Notes: generated from the letters alone by a model not told the origin. 64,000 nucleotides of DNA from Lunularia cruciata (GCA_948567375.1 OX419762.1:49705034-49769033); one strand, 5' to 3'; positions 24,290 to 35,154 are shown, counted from the stretch's first letter. Program-made: numbers and translations.

Positions 24290-25200
24290 AATAGTTGGTA
24301 GATATGTGCCCAATACGGCCACAATTGTCACAATAGCATTGTTCTCCTTGAGTTTCTTCTCCTTATGGGACTCAATCTCTTTGTTCTTCTACCCTTCCAC
24401 GCTCTTCTTGAAGCGGTCGTGCTCCTTGATCTCAAAATCGAAGGTTGCCCAATTCCATTAGTACATGTCCACCCATGTGTGGTATTTCTGCCCAATAATG
24501 TTGAGGTAGAACTACTCCTTCACCTCCACCCAATGCTATTGCTATTCTTTGTGCACAAGCAATGGCTTCAAATACCGTGCGAGGATTTTGCACCATGACT
24601 TCTTGGCAAATCCACTCCTTCAACCCTTGTTTGAAACTCTTGAGAGCCTCTATTGGACTCATGTTGGTTATTGCAACTTGTAGATCCAGAAATGCCTTCA
24701 CATACTCTTGTATGTTGTTCTTCTATTTCAATCCCCATAGTTGGATTTGGGCCATCTGCACGGAATCCACCGATTGGAAATTCTTCAGCAATCCTTCTTG
24801 CATTGTTGTCCATGTGACCTCCCTTCTCTTTGCCAACATGGATCATACCATGCAAGGGCTTTATTGGTCAAGTAACCATATGCAAACACGCATGCAACAT
24901 GCTCAGTGGTCTCTGTTGAGAACAATAAAAAATATCGAGATCCAATTTTCCACTACTCCCATCATATGCTGCCCCTTGTAAGGCTTGATGTTGCAGGTCT
25001 TCTTCATTTGGAGTAACAAGGTGGCTTCATCGTTGACAAGGGTTGTAGGCACGGGTGCCTCTCTAAGTACTTTAGCCGTATGTACTAGGTTTTGAGACGG
25101 CTCTTCTTCTTGCATTGCTTGATCATTCATGAGGATCTGCACTTGACTTTGTAATGTCTCCATGGTCATCTTAATCTCTCAAAATTCATTCAACATCCCT
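24290..25200 (-). pseudogene. gag: F gag
   Basis: Frames 24903-25169, 24568-24855 and 24432-24701 together cover capsid (YKGQHMMGVVENWIS, LQVAITNMSPIEALKSFKQG, WICQEVMVQNP, CAQRIAIAL). A knuckle near 24300-24345 reads CDNCGRIGHISTNY; the final Cys of CX2CX4HX4C is Tyr. Confidence 0.75.
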
Positions 25201-25811
25201 TGCATTCCTTGCACTAGCTCTTACAATTGCAGATCCATGGTTCTTGCAACACTCAATTGCTAATGTCTACTTCAATACAAAGTCAATATAGAAGGCACAC
25301 AAACTATCTAAACTACCATTGGGACCTCAAAAGCTATCACTCGTTGATAATACTCCTCACCAAAATTCCTAACCACAAAATCTCTAAACATCACTTTTGG
25401 TCTCACTACATAATGAATTTCTACTTAAGTGTTGAAAGGGAGGAGATTTGGGACATTCAAATCCATAACATCATAATAGAATGTAAATGTTCAAATCCCA
25501 CTCTCTGTCGTATACCACCACAGGTAGAGTCACCGGGCTTGTGAGTTCACCACCTTGTCCATGAATTCCGCTCCAAAGTGATAAACTAGCAATACTCTTA
25601 TTTGCTCATGCTAGATGTACATAACCTTGATGTGGAATGGATTCAAGAATGGAAAGCTAGGTGTGGGAAATTGTCCTCCCGGTGCATCCATACCATCCGC
25701 TCTCTAAAGTCCTTCCTAAGTCTAGCAATTACTCTATGTTCTCCACCTCAAATTACTCAGTTTCAGTAGTTTGTGTTCTTCAAAGAGGGGTGATCCACTC
25801 TCTTGGACTAA
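25201..25811. other. F leader
   Basis: About 0.6 kb between gag and the PBS. No coding signal seen. Confidence 0.5.
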
Positions 25812-25817
25812 AACACT

Positions 25818-25830
25818 TGCTCTAATACCT
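25818..25830 (-). other. F primer-binding site (initiator tRNA-Met type)
   Basis: Minus strand AGGTATTAGAGCAAG against the canonical TGGTATCAGAGC, with the C-to-T change in ATCAG, right after the 5' LTR end. Confidence 0.75.
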
Positions 25831-25831
25831 T

Positions 25832-26573
25832 TGCAATACTCAAAGGACAAGACAAGAGAGAAAACACAGATTTCACAATCAATCATCCGATGCCCCAAAG
25901 GAGCACGCACCTCCTCTTTATTATAGAGACAAAGAGGATCTCCTCCAAGGAAACTCCACCATAGGATTTGGCACACAGATAGGTGACATGTTAGCAAGCT
26001 CCACCCTTGGATTACTTACTTGGATGGGTGACATGTTGGTCTTGGTCCTATCAGGTTGGTCAAACTAGCTTTGACCAGAGGGAATATTTTAAGGAATCTT
26101 TTGGTAGGAATCTCAGAATCACGTGGGTGAGGTACCATAGGAAAGCTCTTGACAAGACAAAGTAGGGTAGGAGTGAAGGATAGCCTTTCAACCATTGGGG
26201 GGGAATTTGCACATTTTTTAGGCCTAATTCATCCGTTTAGGCTTCCAAAATTGCCTTCAAAGATTTCAAGCATATTTAGGTTCCTACTCTATTAGTAGAA
26301 GTCCCGTTTTGGTGATACCTCTTTCTGATCTATTAAGTCCATCATGTGTAACATCCTTCCAGATGTTACCAAACCAATTTGCACCTTTAAATCATATATT
26401 TAGTTATTGGTTCTAAAGTTTTCAAGTCTATTTTGATTTTTGACCTATTAGTAGAATTACTCTTCTGGTGATACGTCTTTTTCATCTATTTTGACCATCA
26501 TGTATAACATCATTCCAGATGTTACCAAACCAAATTGTACATCTAGATCATATAGCTAGCTCTTGGTATTATA
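25832..26573 (-). repeat. F 5' LTR
   Basis: 742 bp, TGCAATACTC to GGTATTATA on the plus strand; the expected terminal TTACA is TTATA. Homologous throughout to 19904-20642. Confidence 0.9.
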
Positions 26574-26578
26574 GTAAT

Positions 26579-27180
26579 ACGGTGTTGTCTTCCAATGTTA
26601 AATCTGGAAGTACTTGGTTAATGCCTCCATTATGGAGTTCAAAAAGTGAGTTCCCAAATCACTAGAGGATATGCATATTGGGAGATGATGTTTTGAAAGA
26701 AAAATTCTGCAATTGTTTCCACATCATCTTTCCGAGTAGCCTCGGCTTCAACCATTTTGGTGGCATAGTCAGTGCAAACCAAAATGTACCTTTTCCTTGT
26801 GACTCGGGGTTACCAATTGTATTGGTCCCAATAAATCAGTGCCCCCTTTCTCAAATGAGGCCAATGGAAAAATTGGTCTCAAAGGCCACTAGGAAGTAGC
26901 TATCGGTTTCTCTTTTCTTTGACAGGCATCATAACTTCAGATATGAGCTTGAGTATCTTTATACATAGTAGGCCACCAATACCCTAATGACAGAATCTTC
27001 TTGACCATATTTTTCAGGACATAGTGTCCCCTTGATGCTCTAGAGTGTAAAGACTAAATTACTCTTCTGACTTTGTATGCCTCCAAACATCACCAAAGCA
27101 CTTTGTCTTTGCATATCTTGAATAAAATGTTGTGTATAAGCTGATATGGCCCTATTTTCCTGAGAAAGACTGCACTCTAC
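26579..27180 (-). pseudogene. pol: A2 integrase, N-terminal part
   Basis: Continues the integrase cut by F. Aligned with A1 46150-46664 it shows the zinc-binding region near 26920-27060 (AHIxSxDACQR degraded), the first catalytic block and the second (degraded SDxGTHF) near 26640-26680. Stops throughout. Confidence 0.75.
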
Positions 27181-27660
27181 TCCCAGTCTAGCCCATCAAG
27201 ACACTGGAGAGTATGCAGATAGTGATATTTTGTTGCATACCTTGTACTTTGCATCGTTGTCAAATGATACAACTCTTTGTCAGGGAAGCAATTGTCAACC
27301 TCCCATTCTTGGTCTTGAGTTTCTACCTGGATAGCAAGTCCGCATTTGAATGCAAAGCTCCCTTCCTTACTTGTATAGTATATGTGAATTCTTGCAATAA
27401 CAAGATCCATCTTGCAATTTTCACTGATAAATCTGCCTTCTTGACCAAATGTTGCAATGCATAATGGTCCACATAGAAAAGAAACTCATAGCCCAATAGA
27501 TAATGGCAAAACTTCTTGCATGCATAAATCATTCTGAGGGCTTCTCTTTCAACCATAGAATAATTTCTTTTTGAAACTGGAAGTTGTCAATTGGTGTAGT
27601 AGATTGGGTAATCTTTCTTCTTTTTGTCGTTCTGACTTAAGACTACTCCAATGGCCATGG
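27177..27660 (-). pseudogene. pol: A2 RNase H
   Basis: 27323-27556 reads MVEREALRMIYACKKFCHYL, FYVDHYALQHLVKKADLS and ALHSNADLLSR, matching A1 46668-47250, with a frame change to 27177-27410. The region corresponding to the B0 insertion site is intact here (about 27660), giving the empty-site sequence ACAAAGTATCCACAT. Confidence 0.85.
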
Positions 27661-28640
27661 ACAAAGTATCCACATATACATGAAAAGTCACTCCCAATTT
27701 AGAGCCCTCATAACTGGTGCTTCAACCAATTTCTTCTTCAATACCTAGAAAGCTTCTTCTTGACTTGCTTCCCACAAGTAGTCCTCGGACTTCTTCAGCA
27801 GCTTGGTAGGAGTGTAGCCATCACCACATAGTTTGACACAAAGCGTCTGTAGTATCCAACATGTCCAAAGAAGGCTCTCAGATCCCAAACGTTTTTAGGG
27901 GATTCCAAGGCTGAGATAACTTTAACCTTCTCAACATCTACTGCAATACCTTGGCTTGACACCCGATGCCCCAGAAAAATTTCCTCCTTCATTGCAAAGA
28001 AGTATTTCTTTGGGTGTAATGACAAACTGGCAAAACAACACCTTTCAAAAGTTTGGCAAAGGTAATCTAAATGTACATCTCTTTGCCCAAACACACAAAA
28101 TCATCAATGAAGACTTCCACAAATTTGTGCAAAAAATCCTTCAAGATTGCATTCATCATCCGCTAGAAAGTAGCAGGAGCATTACACAACCTGAAGGGTA
28201 TTTGATTGTAAGAAAAGGTGCCCTAATCAGTGGTGAATGTGGTCTTATCCTTGTCTTCTTCCCGAATGGATACTTGATTGTACCCTAAAAATTCATCAAG
28301 AAAGCTGTAACAAGGATGACCAGCTACTTGATCCAAAATTGCATTTGTGAAAGGCAAGGGATGATGATCCTTCCTTGTAACTGCATTCAGCTTGAGGAAA
28401 TCTTGGCACACTTGAATCTTCCTAGTTTTCTTCTTTGGGACAATGAAAATGGGTGAGACCCACTCATTGCTTAAGACAAGGAAGATTATTCCGGCCCCTA
28501 GGTACTTGTTGATTTCATCTTTTACCAATAGTGAGTACTTTGGGTTTAGGCGGTACTGTCTTTGCCGAACCGGAACTACACCTTCAACCAGATCAAACTA
28601 GTGTTCTCCAAATTCTTGTGGAATACCCAACGTTTGATCA
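27661..28640 (-). pseudogene. pol: A2 reverse transcriptase
   Basis: 28223-28528 carries YLGAGIIFLVLSNEWVSPIF, VCQDFLKLNAVTRKDHHPLP and CYSFLDEFLGYNQVSI (the GFSGY of A1 is EFLGY). 27795-28094 holds MFGQRDVHLDYLCQTFERC, FLGHRVSSQGI and AFFGHVGYYRRFVSNY. The catalytic FIDDFCVF region lies across a frame change at 28090-28130. Confidence 0.87.
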
Positions 28641-28813
28641 ATAGACCAGGCAAATACATCTTGGAATTCTATAAATAGGGTAGTGTATCCTGCCAACTCC
28701 TCCAAAGTGATTGTCTTCAAAAATTTTAAAATTTTTCCTTAACTTAAAATGACATCTTGACAGTTATTGGGGTCGATGAATCCTTCAACATGAATCACTT
28801 GGCTTAATCCAAG

Positions 28814-29400
28814 TTAAGCTACCATCAAACACCCTTCCTCCAAGTCATTTTCACGCGAGGTGAGGTCATATGGATCTTTGTCGTCAATGTTTACCTTGTA
28901 ATATTCCAAGTAATTGACTTGGACTTTGTTTTTGGAATCCCCTGAAGACAAAGATGATGAATCTTTGAATTCATCCTCATCTTCTGATGAAGTTGTTTCC
29001 CCGATGTATGGAACCTTTATCCAACTCACGGTCACTAGCTTCTGGTCCTCGGATGAGATGTCCTTAAACCGAAACTTCTGTTGGTGCCAATCCACCACAA
29101 CTTGGGCATTTTTCAACCAGGGTCTTTAAACCAATAGTGGGTAACCCGTCTTTGTTATTGGTCTCAATACAATATAGTTTAATTTGAAAGGTACCCCTCT
29201 GATGATCATGGTAATAGTTGACAACATGCCCAATAGCCGTCTCTTGGTTTGGTTGGCAAATTTCAAAACTTGGGGTGTTGGTCCAAACATACGATACCCT
29301 AACCTATTTGCAGTATCTTTGGTCATGACATTCACACCGGAACATGAATCAATAGGTATTGACATGATCATGCACCTTGCAATCTCCGCATCAACTTTGG
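28814..29400 (-). pseudogene. pol: A2 protease
   Basis: 29126-29371 shows IPIDSCSGVNVMTKDTANRL: the DSG active-site triad of A1 is DSC. 28814-29116 continues with VVDWHQQKFRFKDISSEDQK and an acidic Ser-rich linker. Confidence 0.85.
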
Positions 29401-29856
29401 GAGATCTTAGATCTTCCTATTCAAGACCAAAAAAAGGCTGGAAGGTCTTTTTTGGACATCGCTCTTACATCCTTGAGGGCTGAACTTAGTTTCTTTTTAT
29501 ACAACTTATTGTCTCCCCACAGTTCCTTGAATGCAAAGTTTGCACTCATGGATGCCAAATCCGCTACAATATTGTATTGAGGTGCTCCTCCCAATTTCAC
29601 CTTCTTTTCCTTTATCTTCAAGTTCTAAGTCTCTCCATGTTCAAATTTGACTTCAAGGTGCTTCATGATGGTGACTGGAGTATAAGTGCTCTTGACCCAA
29701 TGTTCTTTGGGTTGGCCAACCTCGGCTTGGATCATCTCCTTCACTTTGGATCTGATATCCACTGGAAAAACAGGAGGCTTCATCTTCATCTCCTCCTCCA
29801 AACTCATCTCTCTAGTTCTAAGTATTGCTTCTTTGATTTCTTTCTGCAAAGCTTTA
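29401..29856 (-). pseudogene. gag: A2 gag C-terminal / pre-protease part
   Basis: 29421-29621 and 29625-29856 match A1 57050-57407 (REMSLEEEMKMKPPVFPVDI, GGAPQYNIVADLA, ELWGDNKLYKKKLSSALKDV). The gene is cut at 29856 by the LTR of element C; about 1.07 kb of gag equivalent to A1 57420-58490, with the three zinc knuckles, is absent on the other side. Confidence 0.82.
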
Positions 29857-29959
29857 TGTAAAAGACCAAGACCGAGGAGAGAAATAGGAGAATAGAAACT
29901 CACACTCGGACACTTGAATGAGGGAAAATTTCAAATGCCTAGCATAACTTCGGCTTTGG

Positions 29960-29968
29960 TATTTATAG
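29960..29968 (-). promoter_or_regulatory. TATA box of the C LTR
   Basis: Minus strand CTATAAATA, a good plant TATA box. It lies just downstream (minus strand) of the heat-shock-element array, leaving about 100 bp for R and U5. Confidence 0.7.
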
Positions 29969-29988
29969 GTAGCATACAAGGCCCTTGA

Positions 29989-30198
29989 GAAGCTTCCTTG
30001 GGCCGCTTTCTTAGAGTGCAAGTCAAGTTAGCTAGGAAGCTTCTCAAGAAGCTTCCTTCTAGAAGCCACCTACTTGGCGTGCAAGCTAAGCTAGTTAGAA
30101 GCTTCTAGAAGCTTCCTTCTAGAAGCTACCTGCTTGGAGCGCAAGTTAACAAGTCAAGAAGCTTCCCAAGAAACTTCCTAGATGCTTTTGGAATATTC
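29989..30198 (-). promoter_or_regulatory. Array of heat-shock-element-like dyads in the C LTR
   Basis: Heat-shock factor binds alternating nGAAn units. Here GAAnnTTC dyads occur at 29989, 30036, 30048, 30098, 30108, 30158, 30170 and 30191, and TTCnnGAA at 30057 and 30117. At 30098-30115 four units alternate without a gap (GAAGCTTCTAGAAGCTTC), a full consensus element. The block comes from about three imperfect copies of a 60-65 bp unit. Position upstream of the TATA box fits a heat-responsive LTR promoter like that reported for the copia element ONSEN. Function is inferred from motif and position only. Confidence 0.65.
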
Positions 30199-30269
30199 TA
30201 GGCTAATTTGGCTTATTCTCTCCTTTTTTAGCCTTACTAATTACATTGCTAAACTCCATACTGTTACAT

Positions 30270-30283
30270 ATTCCTCCAGCGCT
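30270..30283 (-). other. C polypurine tract
   Basis: Minus strand GCGCTGGAGGAATA directly before the LTR. Confidence 0.6.
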
Positions 30284-30374
30284 AGTTGGTGACGTCCTCG
30301 TTGCCATTGAAGCTTCAAACTCCTAGATGGCCGTCTGTACATTTTGGAGGTGAGAAAGAGGTTCCCATGTGGTA

Positions 30375-30810
30375 TCATGAAGGGGATACCCTTTTCAAAG
30401 GACCTTGTACTTCGTATGTTGATGGCGTCCTCGTTGGATGTGCAAGGATATGATCAACTTTATACTCCTCATGATTATTGATAGGGATAGGGGGAGGAGG
30501 AGGTTGGACTTTAGAGGAGAAAGAAGAGGGGTTAGGAACAAAGGGTTTCAACTTGGAAACATGAAAGATAGGATGGATTCGCATTTGACAAGGCAAGGCA
30601 AGTGGATAAGCAACAAGAGAGACAATTTAGGTGACATCAAAAGGTCCTATCCAATTAGAGGCAAGCTTACAAACTTGGGTATCAAGTAGGAGGGGTAGAT
30701 TACTAGAGGATAGCATAATTTTATCACCAACTTCAAAGGTGAGATCACAACAATGGTGGTCTGCATATTTTTTTTGACGATTCTGAGCAACAAGGAGGTG
30801 AGATTTGGCT
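30375..30810 (-). pseudogene. C integrase tail and partial chromodomain
   Basis: 30375-30596 reads MRIHPIFHVSKLKPFVPNPS then EEYKVDHILAHPTR, the usual post-integrase hinge and first chromodomain strand. The WKGY and WEP blocks are not visible, so the domain is truncated or degenerate. Confidence 0.65.
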
Positions 30811-30812
30811 TG

Positions 30813-31763
30813 TTAGAGAGATTTGGATATGGTGGTCAAGAAGGTTGAAGTATGAGGGACTTGAGATGGAGGAGGAGCAAGAAGAGAATCTGGGACAAGT
30901 GGATCTTGGCCAAAATTGAGAAAGAAAGGAGAGAATCCAATGCTTGTCTGTTTAGAATTGTTGTATGCAAACTCCGTAGCTACAAGACTTTCATCCCAAT
31001 TGGTATGGTGAATGTTGACAAAGGCACAAAGCATATCTTCCAAGGTGCAATTTGCAAGTTCAGTTTGTCCATCAGTTTGAGGATGATAGGCTATGGACAA
31101 AGCAAGCTTGGTGCCAAGTATCTAGAAGAGGGCTTGCCAAAAGTTTCCGGTGAAGCAAGGATCACGGTCGGAGATGAGTACATGTGGCATCCCATGATGT
31201 TTGAATACATTATTGAAGTAGAGTTGTGCCAAGGTTGGAGCATCCACCGTATCAATTGTTGGTGCCAAATGGATTTGCTTACTAAGCTTATCCACAAACA
31301 CCCCAATTGTTGTGTGACCTTGTTGTGTCTTGGGAAAGGAGGTGATGAGATCTAAGTTCACATGTTCCCAACAAGTAGTTGGAATGGGAAGTGGCTGAAG
31401 GAGTCCACTTGGCTTTTGGTTACTGGCCTTGTTGCGTTGACAACTCTCACACAATCAAACAAACTCCCAAACATCTTGCATCATGTTGGGCACCCACCAT
31501 TGGCATTGGAGGGTACCCAAGGTCTTATCCACCCCCATGTGACCAACTATTGGTAAATCATGGGCTTCCTTAAGGTGCGCAAGTCGGAGGTCATCTTTGG
31601 CTGGAACATAGATCCGATCCGTATAGAATAGAAGGCCTTCCTTGAAGGAGAAGGTGTTGTATTCCTTGTTGCTTGTTGTAAAACGACCATGTACCATTTG
31701 GAAGAAGAGATCTTGTTGTAGAGTTGACTGAAACTCGTTATGGACCTTGGGATTAATTGACAC
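30813..31763 (-). pseudogene. pol: C integrase
   Basis: Three consecutive blocks with only short breaks: 31455-31763 (HLKEAHDLPIVGHMGVDKTL of the zinc-binding domain), 31122-31454 (MCESCQRNK completing HHCC; VNLDLITSFPKTQ; VLISDRDPCFTG) and 30813-31100 (MSIAYHPQTDGQTELANCTL; FAYNNSKQTSIGFSPF). All three catalytic acidic positions are present. A palindromic insertion lies at the N-terminal edge. Confidence 0.88.
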
Positions 31764-31814
31764 GGCGGCAATTACGACAATTAATTGGGATTAATTGTCG
31801 TAATTGCCGCCGTG
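31749..31814. repeat. Perfect 24-bp inverted repeat, 6-nt loop
   Basis: 31761-31784 and 31791-31814 are exact reverse complements separated by TTGGGA. Outside the left arm GGGATTAATTG (31749-31759) is repeated across the loop (31788-31798). On the minus strand the original coding phrase reads ITAAITTINPK; an inverted copy of its DNA has been inserted after it. This looks like a fold-back, templated insertion rather than a terminator. Confidence 0.9.
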
Positions 31815-31839
31815 ATGAGAGGAAGAGACTTCAAATCAG

Positions 31840-32560
31840 GTCATTGTGATAGAGCATCAGGGATGACATGGAACTGACCTGGTTTGTACTCAAGTTTAAT
31901 GTCAAACAATTGGAGTTGCTCTTCCCATCGATGATGTCAACTCTTCATGTGTTCCAAGTGTAAGGTCTACAACAATGGCTTGTGATCAATTTGCATGACC
32001 ATTTGTTTCTCCAAGAGTTAATGCTTCTATACCTTGGTGGCATATACCATTTCAAGTTGTTCCCAATCTCAAGCAAAGTAATTTCTTTCAGCTGTATTTA
32101 GTCGGTGAGACACAAAGGCAATGGGATGTAGTCCATTTGGGAATTCCTATTGCAACATAGCTCCAATTGCAAAGTTAGAAGCATCAAAATCAACCACACA
32201 AGATAGTTGAGGATCATATGGTTGAAGAATGGGTCTTGAAGACACCATATGCTTTAACTTTTGGAATGCTTCTTCATGCTTGGTGGTCCACTGGAAACTC
32301 GAGTTCTTTCCCAAGAGGTAAGTCAATGGTGTAGCCACATGATCATAATAGTGGATGAACCATCGGTAAAAACTGGCCAATTCATTGAATGCCCATACTT
32401 TTGTAGCATCCTTTGGGGTAGGCCAATCAGTAATGGCCTTGATCTTCTCTTCTTCTATCTTGATCTCCTCTGATGAGATCTTATGACCCAAGAAGGTAAC
32501 CTCTTTCTGCCAAAGGCATACTTCGACTTCTTGTAGTAAAATTTCCATTGTCATAGTCAT
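31840..32560 (-). pseudogene. pol: C RNase H and RT end
   Basis: 32147-32560 has QKEVTFLGHKISSEEIKIEE and FNELASFYRWFIHYYDHVA (RT thumb), then FQKLKHMVSSRPILQPYDPQ and VDFDASNFAIGAMLQ (first RNase H Asp). The rest of RNase H to 31840 is degraded; LVMQIDHKPL is recognisable near 31980-32010. Confidence 0.8.
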
Positions 32561-32589
32561 CTTAGGACTTCTTGCACATGATTCATGTG

Positions 32590-33360
32590 TTATTCCTCTA
32601 TCTTACTATAGATTAAGATATCATCCAAGAACACCACTATCGACCATTCTAATAGTCCTTCCAATACTCGGTGCATTTGATCCATGAAGACTGTTGGAGC
32701 ATTAGTAAGTCCAAAAGGTAGAACTCTCCACTTGAAATGCCCATACCTTGTGTGAAAGGCAATCTTTTGTACATCTTCTCTCTCAATAGGAATTTTCCAA
32801 TAGCCGTTATGAAGATCTAGCTTGGAAAAGAAGCGTGGTCCACTTAGTTGATCAAGTAGGTCATCAATCCAAGGCAAGGGATATGCATTCTTCACGGTTT
32901 GCTTATTGAGCCCACGGTAATTAATACAAAACAAAAGTCATCCATCCTTCTTTGGAAAAAATAGTACCGGTGCTCCCCAAGGAGAGGTACTATGTCATAT
33001 GAAATCCTTCTCCAACAACTCTGTAAGTGTTGTTTGCAACTCCTCCAACTCCTTTGGTGAGAGCAAATAGATTGGTCTACTCACTAAAGTACTCCCTGGC
33101 AATAACTTGATCTTGAAGTGCATACCTCTATCGGAGGGTAATCTCTTTGGCATATCATCCGGAAACACGTCCGCAAACTCTTGAACTATCCGATCAACCA
33201 TTGCTTGATGAGGCTCTTGGTCCTCCTTGGATTGTTCTTGTGCAATCGGCTTGATCAACACCGTGAATACAGACTTATATTCCTCCAAAGCTTGCTCTAT
33301 GGCTACTTCACTAACAAACTTCCCTTCTAGGGACTCATCTATCTTCCAAGCTTGCTCCAT
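32590..33360 (-). pseudogene. pol: C reverse transcriptase
   Basis: 32590-32934 carries INYRGLNKQTVKNAYPLP, FFSKLDLHNGYWKIPI, LPFGLTNAPTVF and an intact catalytic block VVFLDDILIYSK. 32995-33360 is the N-terminal linker with FPDDMPKRLPSDRGMHFKI and LSPKELEELQTTLTELLEKD. A frame change between them breaks the enzyme. Confidence 0.88.
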
Positions 33361-33453
33361 GGTTGCCTTCTTGGAAAACTTCCCATCTTTGGACTCATCT
33401 CTCTTCCAGATTCTCTCTATGGCTACCTTCTCAACAAACTTCCCATCTTAGGA

Positions 33454-33830
33454 CTAACTATTCTTAGGTGTCTTACTCAGAAGTGCCAGACAACCTAATC
33501 GGAAATTTCTACCTTGGTGTTGTACTTGAATTTGTTGTCGGGTCCAATCAAATTGAACCTTATGATGTTCAAGCCAAGGTAGACCCAAAATGATATCATA
33601 GTGTAGAGGTGCCTCTTCAAACCTCATACACTCCAAATACTCCTTCCCAATCTTGAAGGTAACAAGATGTGAGGTGCGGAATACAAAACCCTTTCTACCA
33701 TCTGCCATCATCAAACTACTTCCAAACACTGGTTTGATAGGAATACCCAATTCCTTTTGAACTTGCATGGACATGCAATTCTCTGAACTTCCAGAATCAA
33801 CCAAAATCTTACAACCCTAATTAGATATTG
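33454..33830 (-). pseudogene. pol: C protease
   Basis: MVDSGSSENCMSMQVQKELG contains an intact D-S-G active site; DIILGLPWLEHHKVQFDW is the usual second block. A stop lies just upstream of the D-S-G. Confidence 0.85.
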
Positions 33831-33899
33831 TACCTTGCAAGTGAAGCAAACTTGCATAAGTCGAGTCTTCAATCCCATTGGAACTAATCAAGCTCCCAG

Positions 33900-34180
33900 T
33901 AGGCGGCTCAAAATCTCCTATTGGGATTCCTTGTTTCCCTGATCATTCTGTTCCTCAATCTCCATCTGGGCAACTTGTCAAGGTCGCCCATTCCTAAGTG
34001 GGCATTCAACAATGCGATGTCCAACTTGGTGACAATAAAAACAATCTCCATTATAACGTAATCTTTCTCTATCCATTGTACCAAGTGGTCTCCATTGGAT
34101 AGAATCAATCTCCATTGGTGTTGGTTCTTCCACCCGTGCATAGTGTATTAGTAGGCCTTGTGTAGGTCAAGGGTGAGATT
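33900..34180 (-). pseudogene. gag: C gag, zinc-knuckle part
   Basis: Minus strand near 34003-34046 reads CFYCHQVGHRIVEC, a complete CX2CX4HX4C knuckle, in a frame different from the 33908-34141 open stretch. It ends at the B4 LTR; the remainder is at 34873-35154. Confidence 0.72.
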
Positions 34181-34872
34181 TGTAACACCCATTTGTGCAT
34201 GTGTGTGATATTGTGATATTTAGCTTGGTATTACAAGTTCTTAAGAGATATAATTTATATAGAGATAAAGGATTGTTCTATATTAGTCATGGTTAGCTAA
34301 AGTTAGTCATAGCTAAGATAGAGGGGACCTTACTTTAGAGGAAGTAGAAAAGATGAGCACCACAATTTTGGATTTTAGTGTGTTGACTTGGTATTATTCC
34401 TAGGTGTTTGGCTTTGAAGAAAGAGTTGAGAACTCTTGGGCCCGCAAGCCCTTTTGTTTTGGATTTTTCTTTAGTCCAAGGATAGCCCATGTGAAGGAAT
34501 CCTTGACTTAGTGGTTGGGTCAAGATAAGACCACATGCTTAGGAGAATATGCCCATGTGAATGGATATTCCTTTCTACTTTTTGACTTGACTTGACTTTT
34601 TGTCTAGTAACTTGAGTTATTGCGGTAATTAGTAACTTTGGTATGTAACTATTTCAAAAGTATATAAACAAGGGGTGACAAGGTATTCATCAGCCTTTCA
34701 TTTGCAACTATTTCTCTCTCATTGAGTTCTCTAGTGAGCAATGTCTTGAGTCTTGGAGTGTTAGCCTTGGAGGAGTATGATGGAGTTCGGGTTCCTTGCC
34801 TTCTAAGTCCATGGTGCGCTACCATAAAAGCAATTAGAGGTTCATCCTGAGTGAGAGACACGCTGGCTCACA
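34181..34872 (+). repeat. B4: solo LTR of family B
   Basis: 692 bp, plus orientation, TGTAACACCC to CTGGCTCACA. It splits the C gag (QLAERFDSLVATTW on the right side, knuckle on the left). Flanks are GATT and GACC: a 4-bp duplication with two C-to-T changes is possible but not secure. It keeps a 13-bp stretch missing in both B0 LTRs. Confidence 0.88.
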
Positions 34873-35154
34873 GACCAAGTTGTCGCAACCAAGGAATCAA
34901 AGCGCTCAGCCAATTGCATGGCTTCTTCTATGTTTTGTGGTTCCCGTATGGTCACCTCCAATTTGGTTCGTGACTTCAATTCCCGCACAAATCAATCCAG
35001 AACTTCACCTTCTTGTATATCTAGAATCTGCATGATGATGTTCTAAAATTGTGTGATGTTGCTCCTTACTGAGCCAACTTGCTTCAACTCTGCCAATTTA
35101 TCTTGTGCGGCGCAGGTGGCATTTATAGTTTGAAAGTGACCCAATATTATCTAA
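34873..35154 (-). pseudogene. gag: C gag, capsid part, truncated
   Basis: Minus strand reads AQLAERFDSLVATTW just inside B4, preceded by a stretch typical of gypsy capsid C-termini (VRELKSRTKLEVTIREPQ). It stops at about 35154 where A2 gag resumes. Confidence 0.6.

Larger units (their letters stand above)
19904..26573 (-). mobile_element. F: complete, decayed chromovirus (6.67 kb) in A2 integrase
   Basis: LTRs of 739 and 742 bp bracket, on the minus strand, a tRNA-iMet-type PBS, gag with knuckle, protease, RT, RNase H, integrase and a chromodomain, then a PPT. The order PR-RT-RH-INT-chromodomain is that of plant chromoviruses. Every domain has stops or frameshifts and the RT active site is mutated, so it cannot move on its own. 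The two LTRs differ at many sites by eye, so F is much older than B0. Confidence 0.92.
29857..30269 (-). repeat. C 3' LTR (413 bp)
   Basis: Plus strand TGTAAAAGACC to CTGTTACA, with terminal TGTAA...TTACA inverted ends. It contains a repeat-rich block of GAAGCTTC dyads upstream of a TATA box when read on the minus strand. Confidence 0.85.
29857..35154 (-). mobile_element. C: truncated chromovirus in A2 gag
   Basis: Minus-strand element with only its 3' LTR (29857-30269). Inward come a PPT, a degraded chromodomain, integrase, RNase H, RT, protease and part of gag with zinc knuckle. The 5' LTR, PBS and gag start are missing: at about 35155 the sequence passes straight into A2 gag. A deletion has removed the C 5' end and 1 kb of A2 gag together. 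B4 is nested in its gag. Confidence 0.88.

Noticed and set aside
31761-31814. Palindrome as a transcription terminator or MITE
   Set aside because: No U tract, no terminal-repeat element around it, and the arm sequence is a copy of the adjacent integrase codons.
34177-34876. GATT/GACC as a target duplication of B4
   Set aside because: Two of four positions differ; without an empty site it cannot be told from chance.
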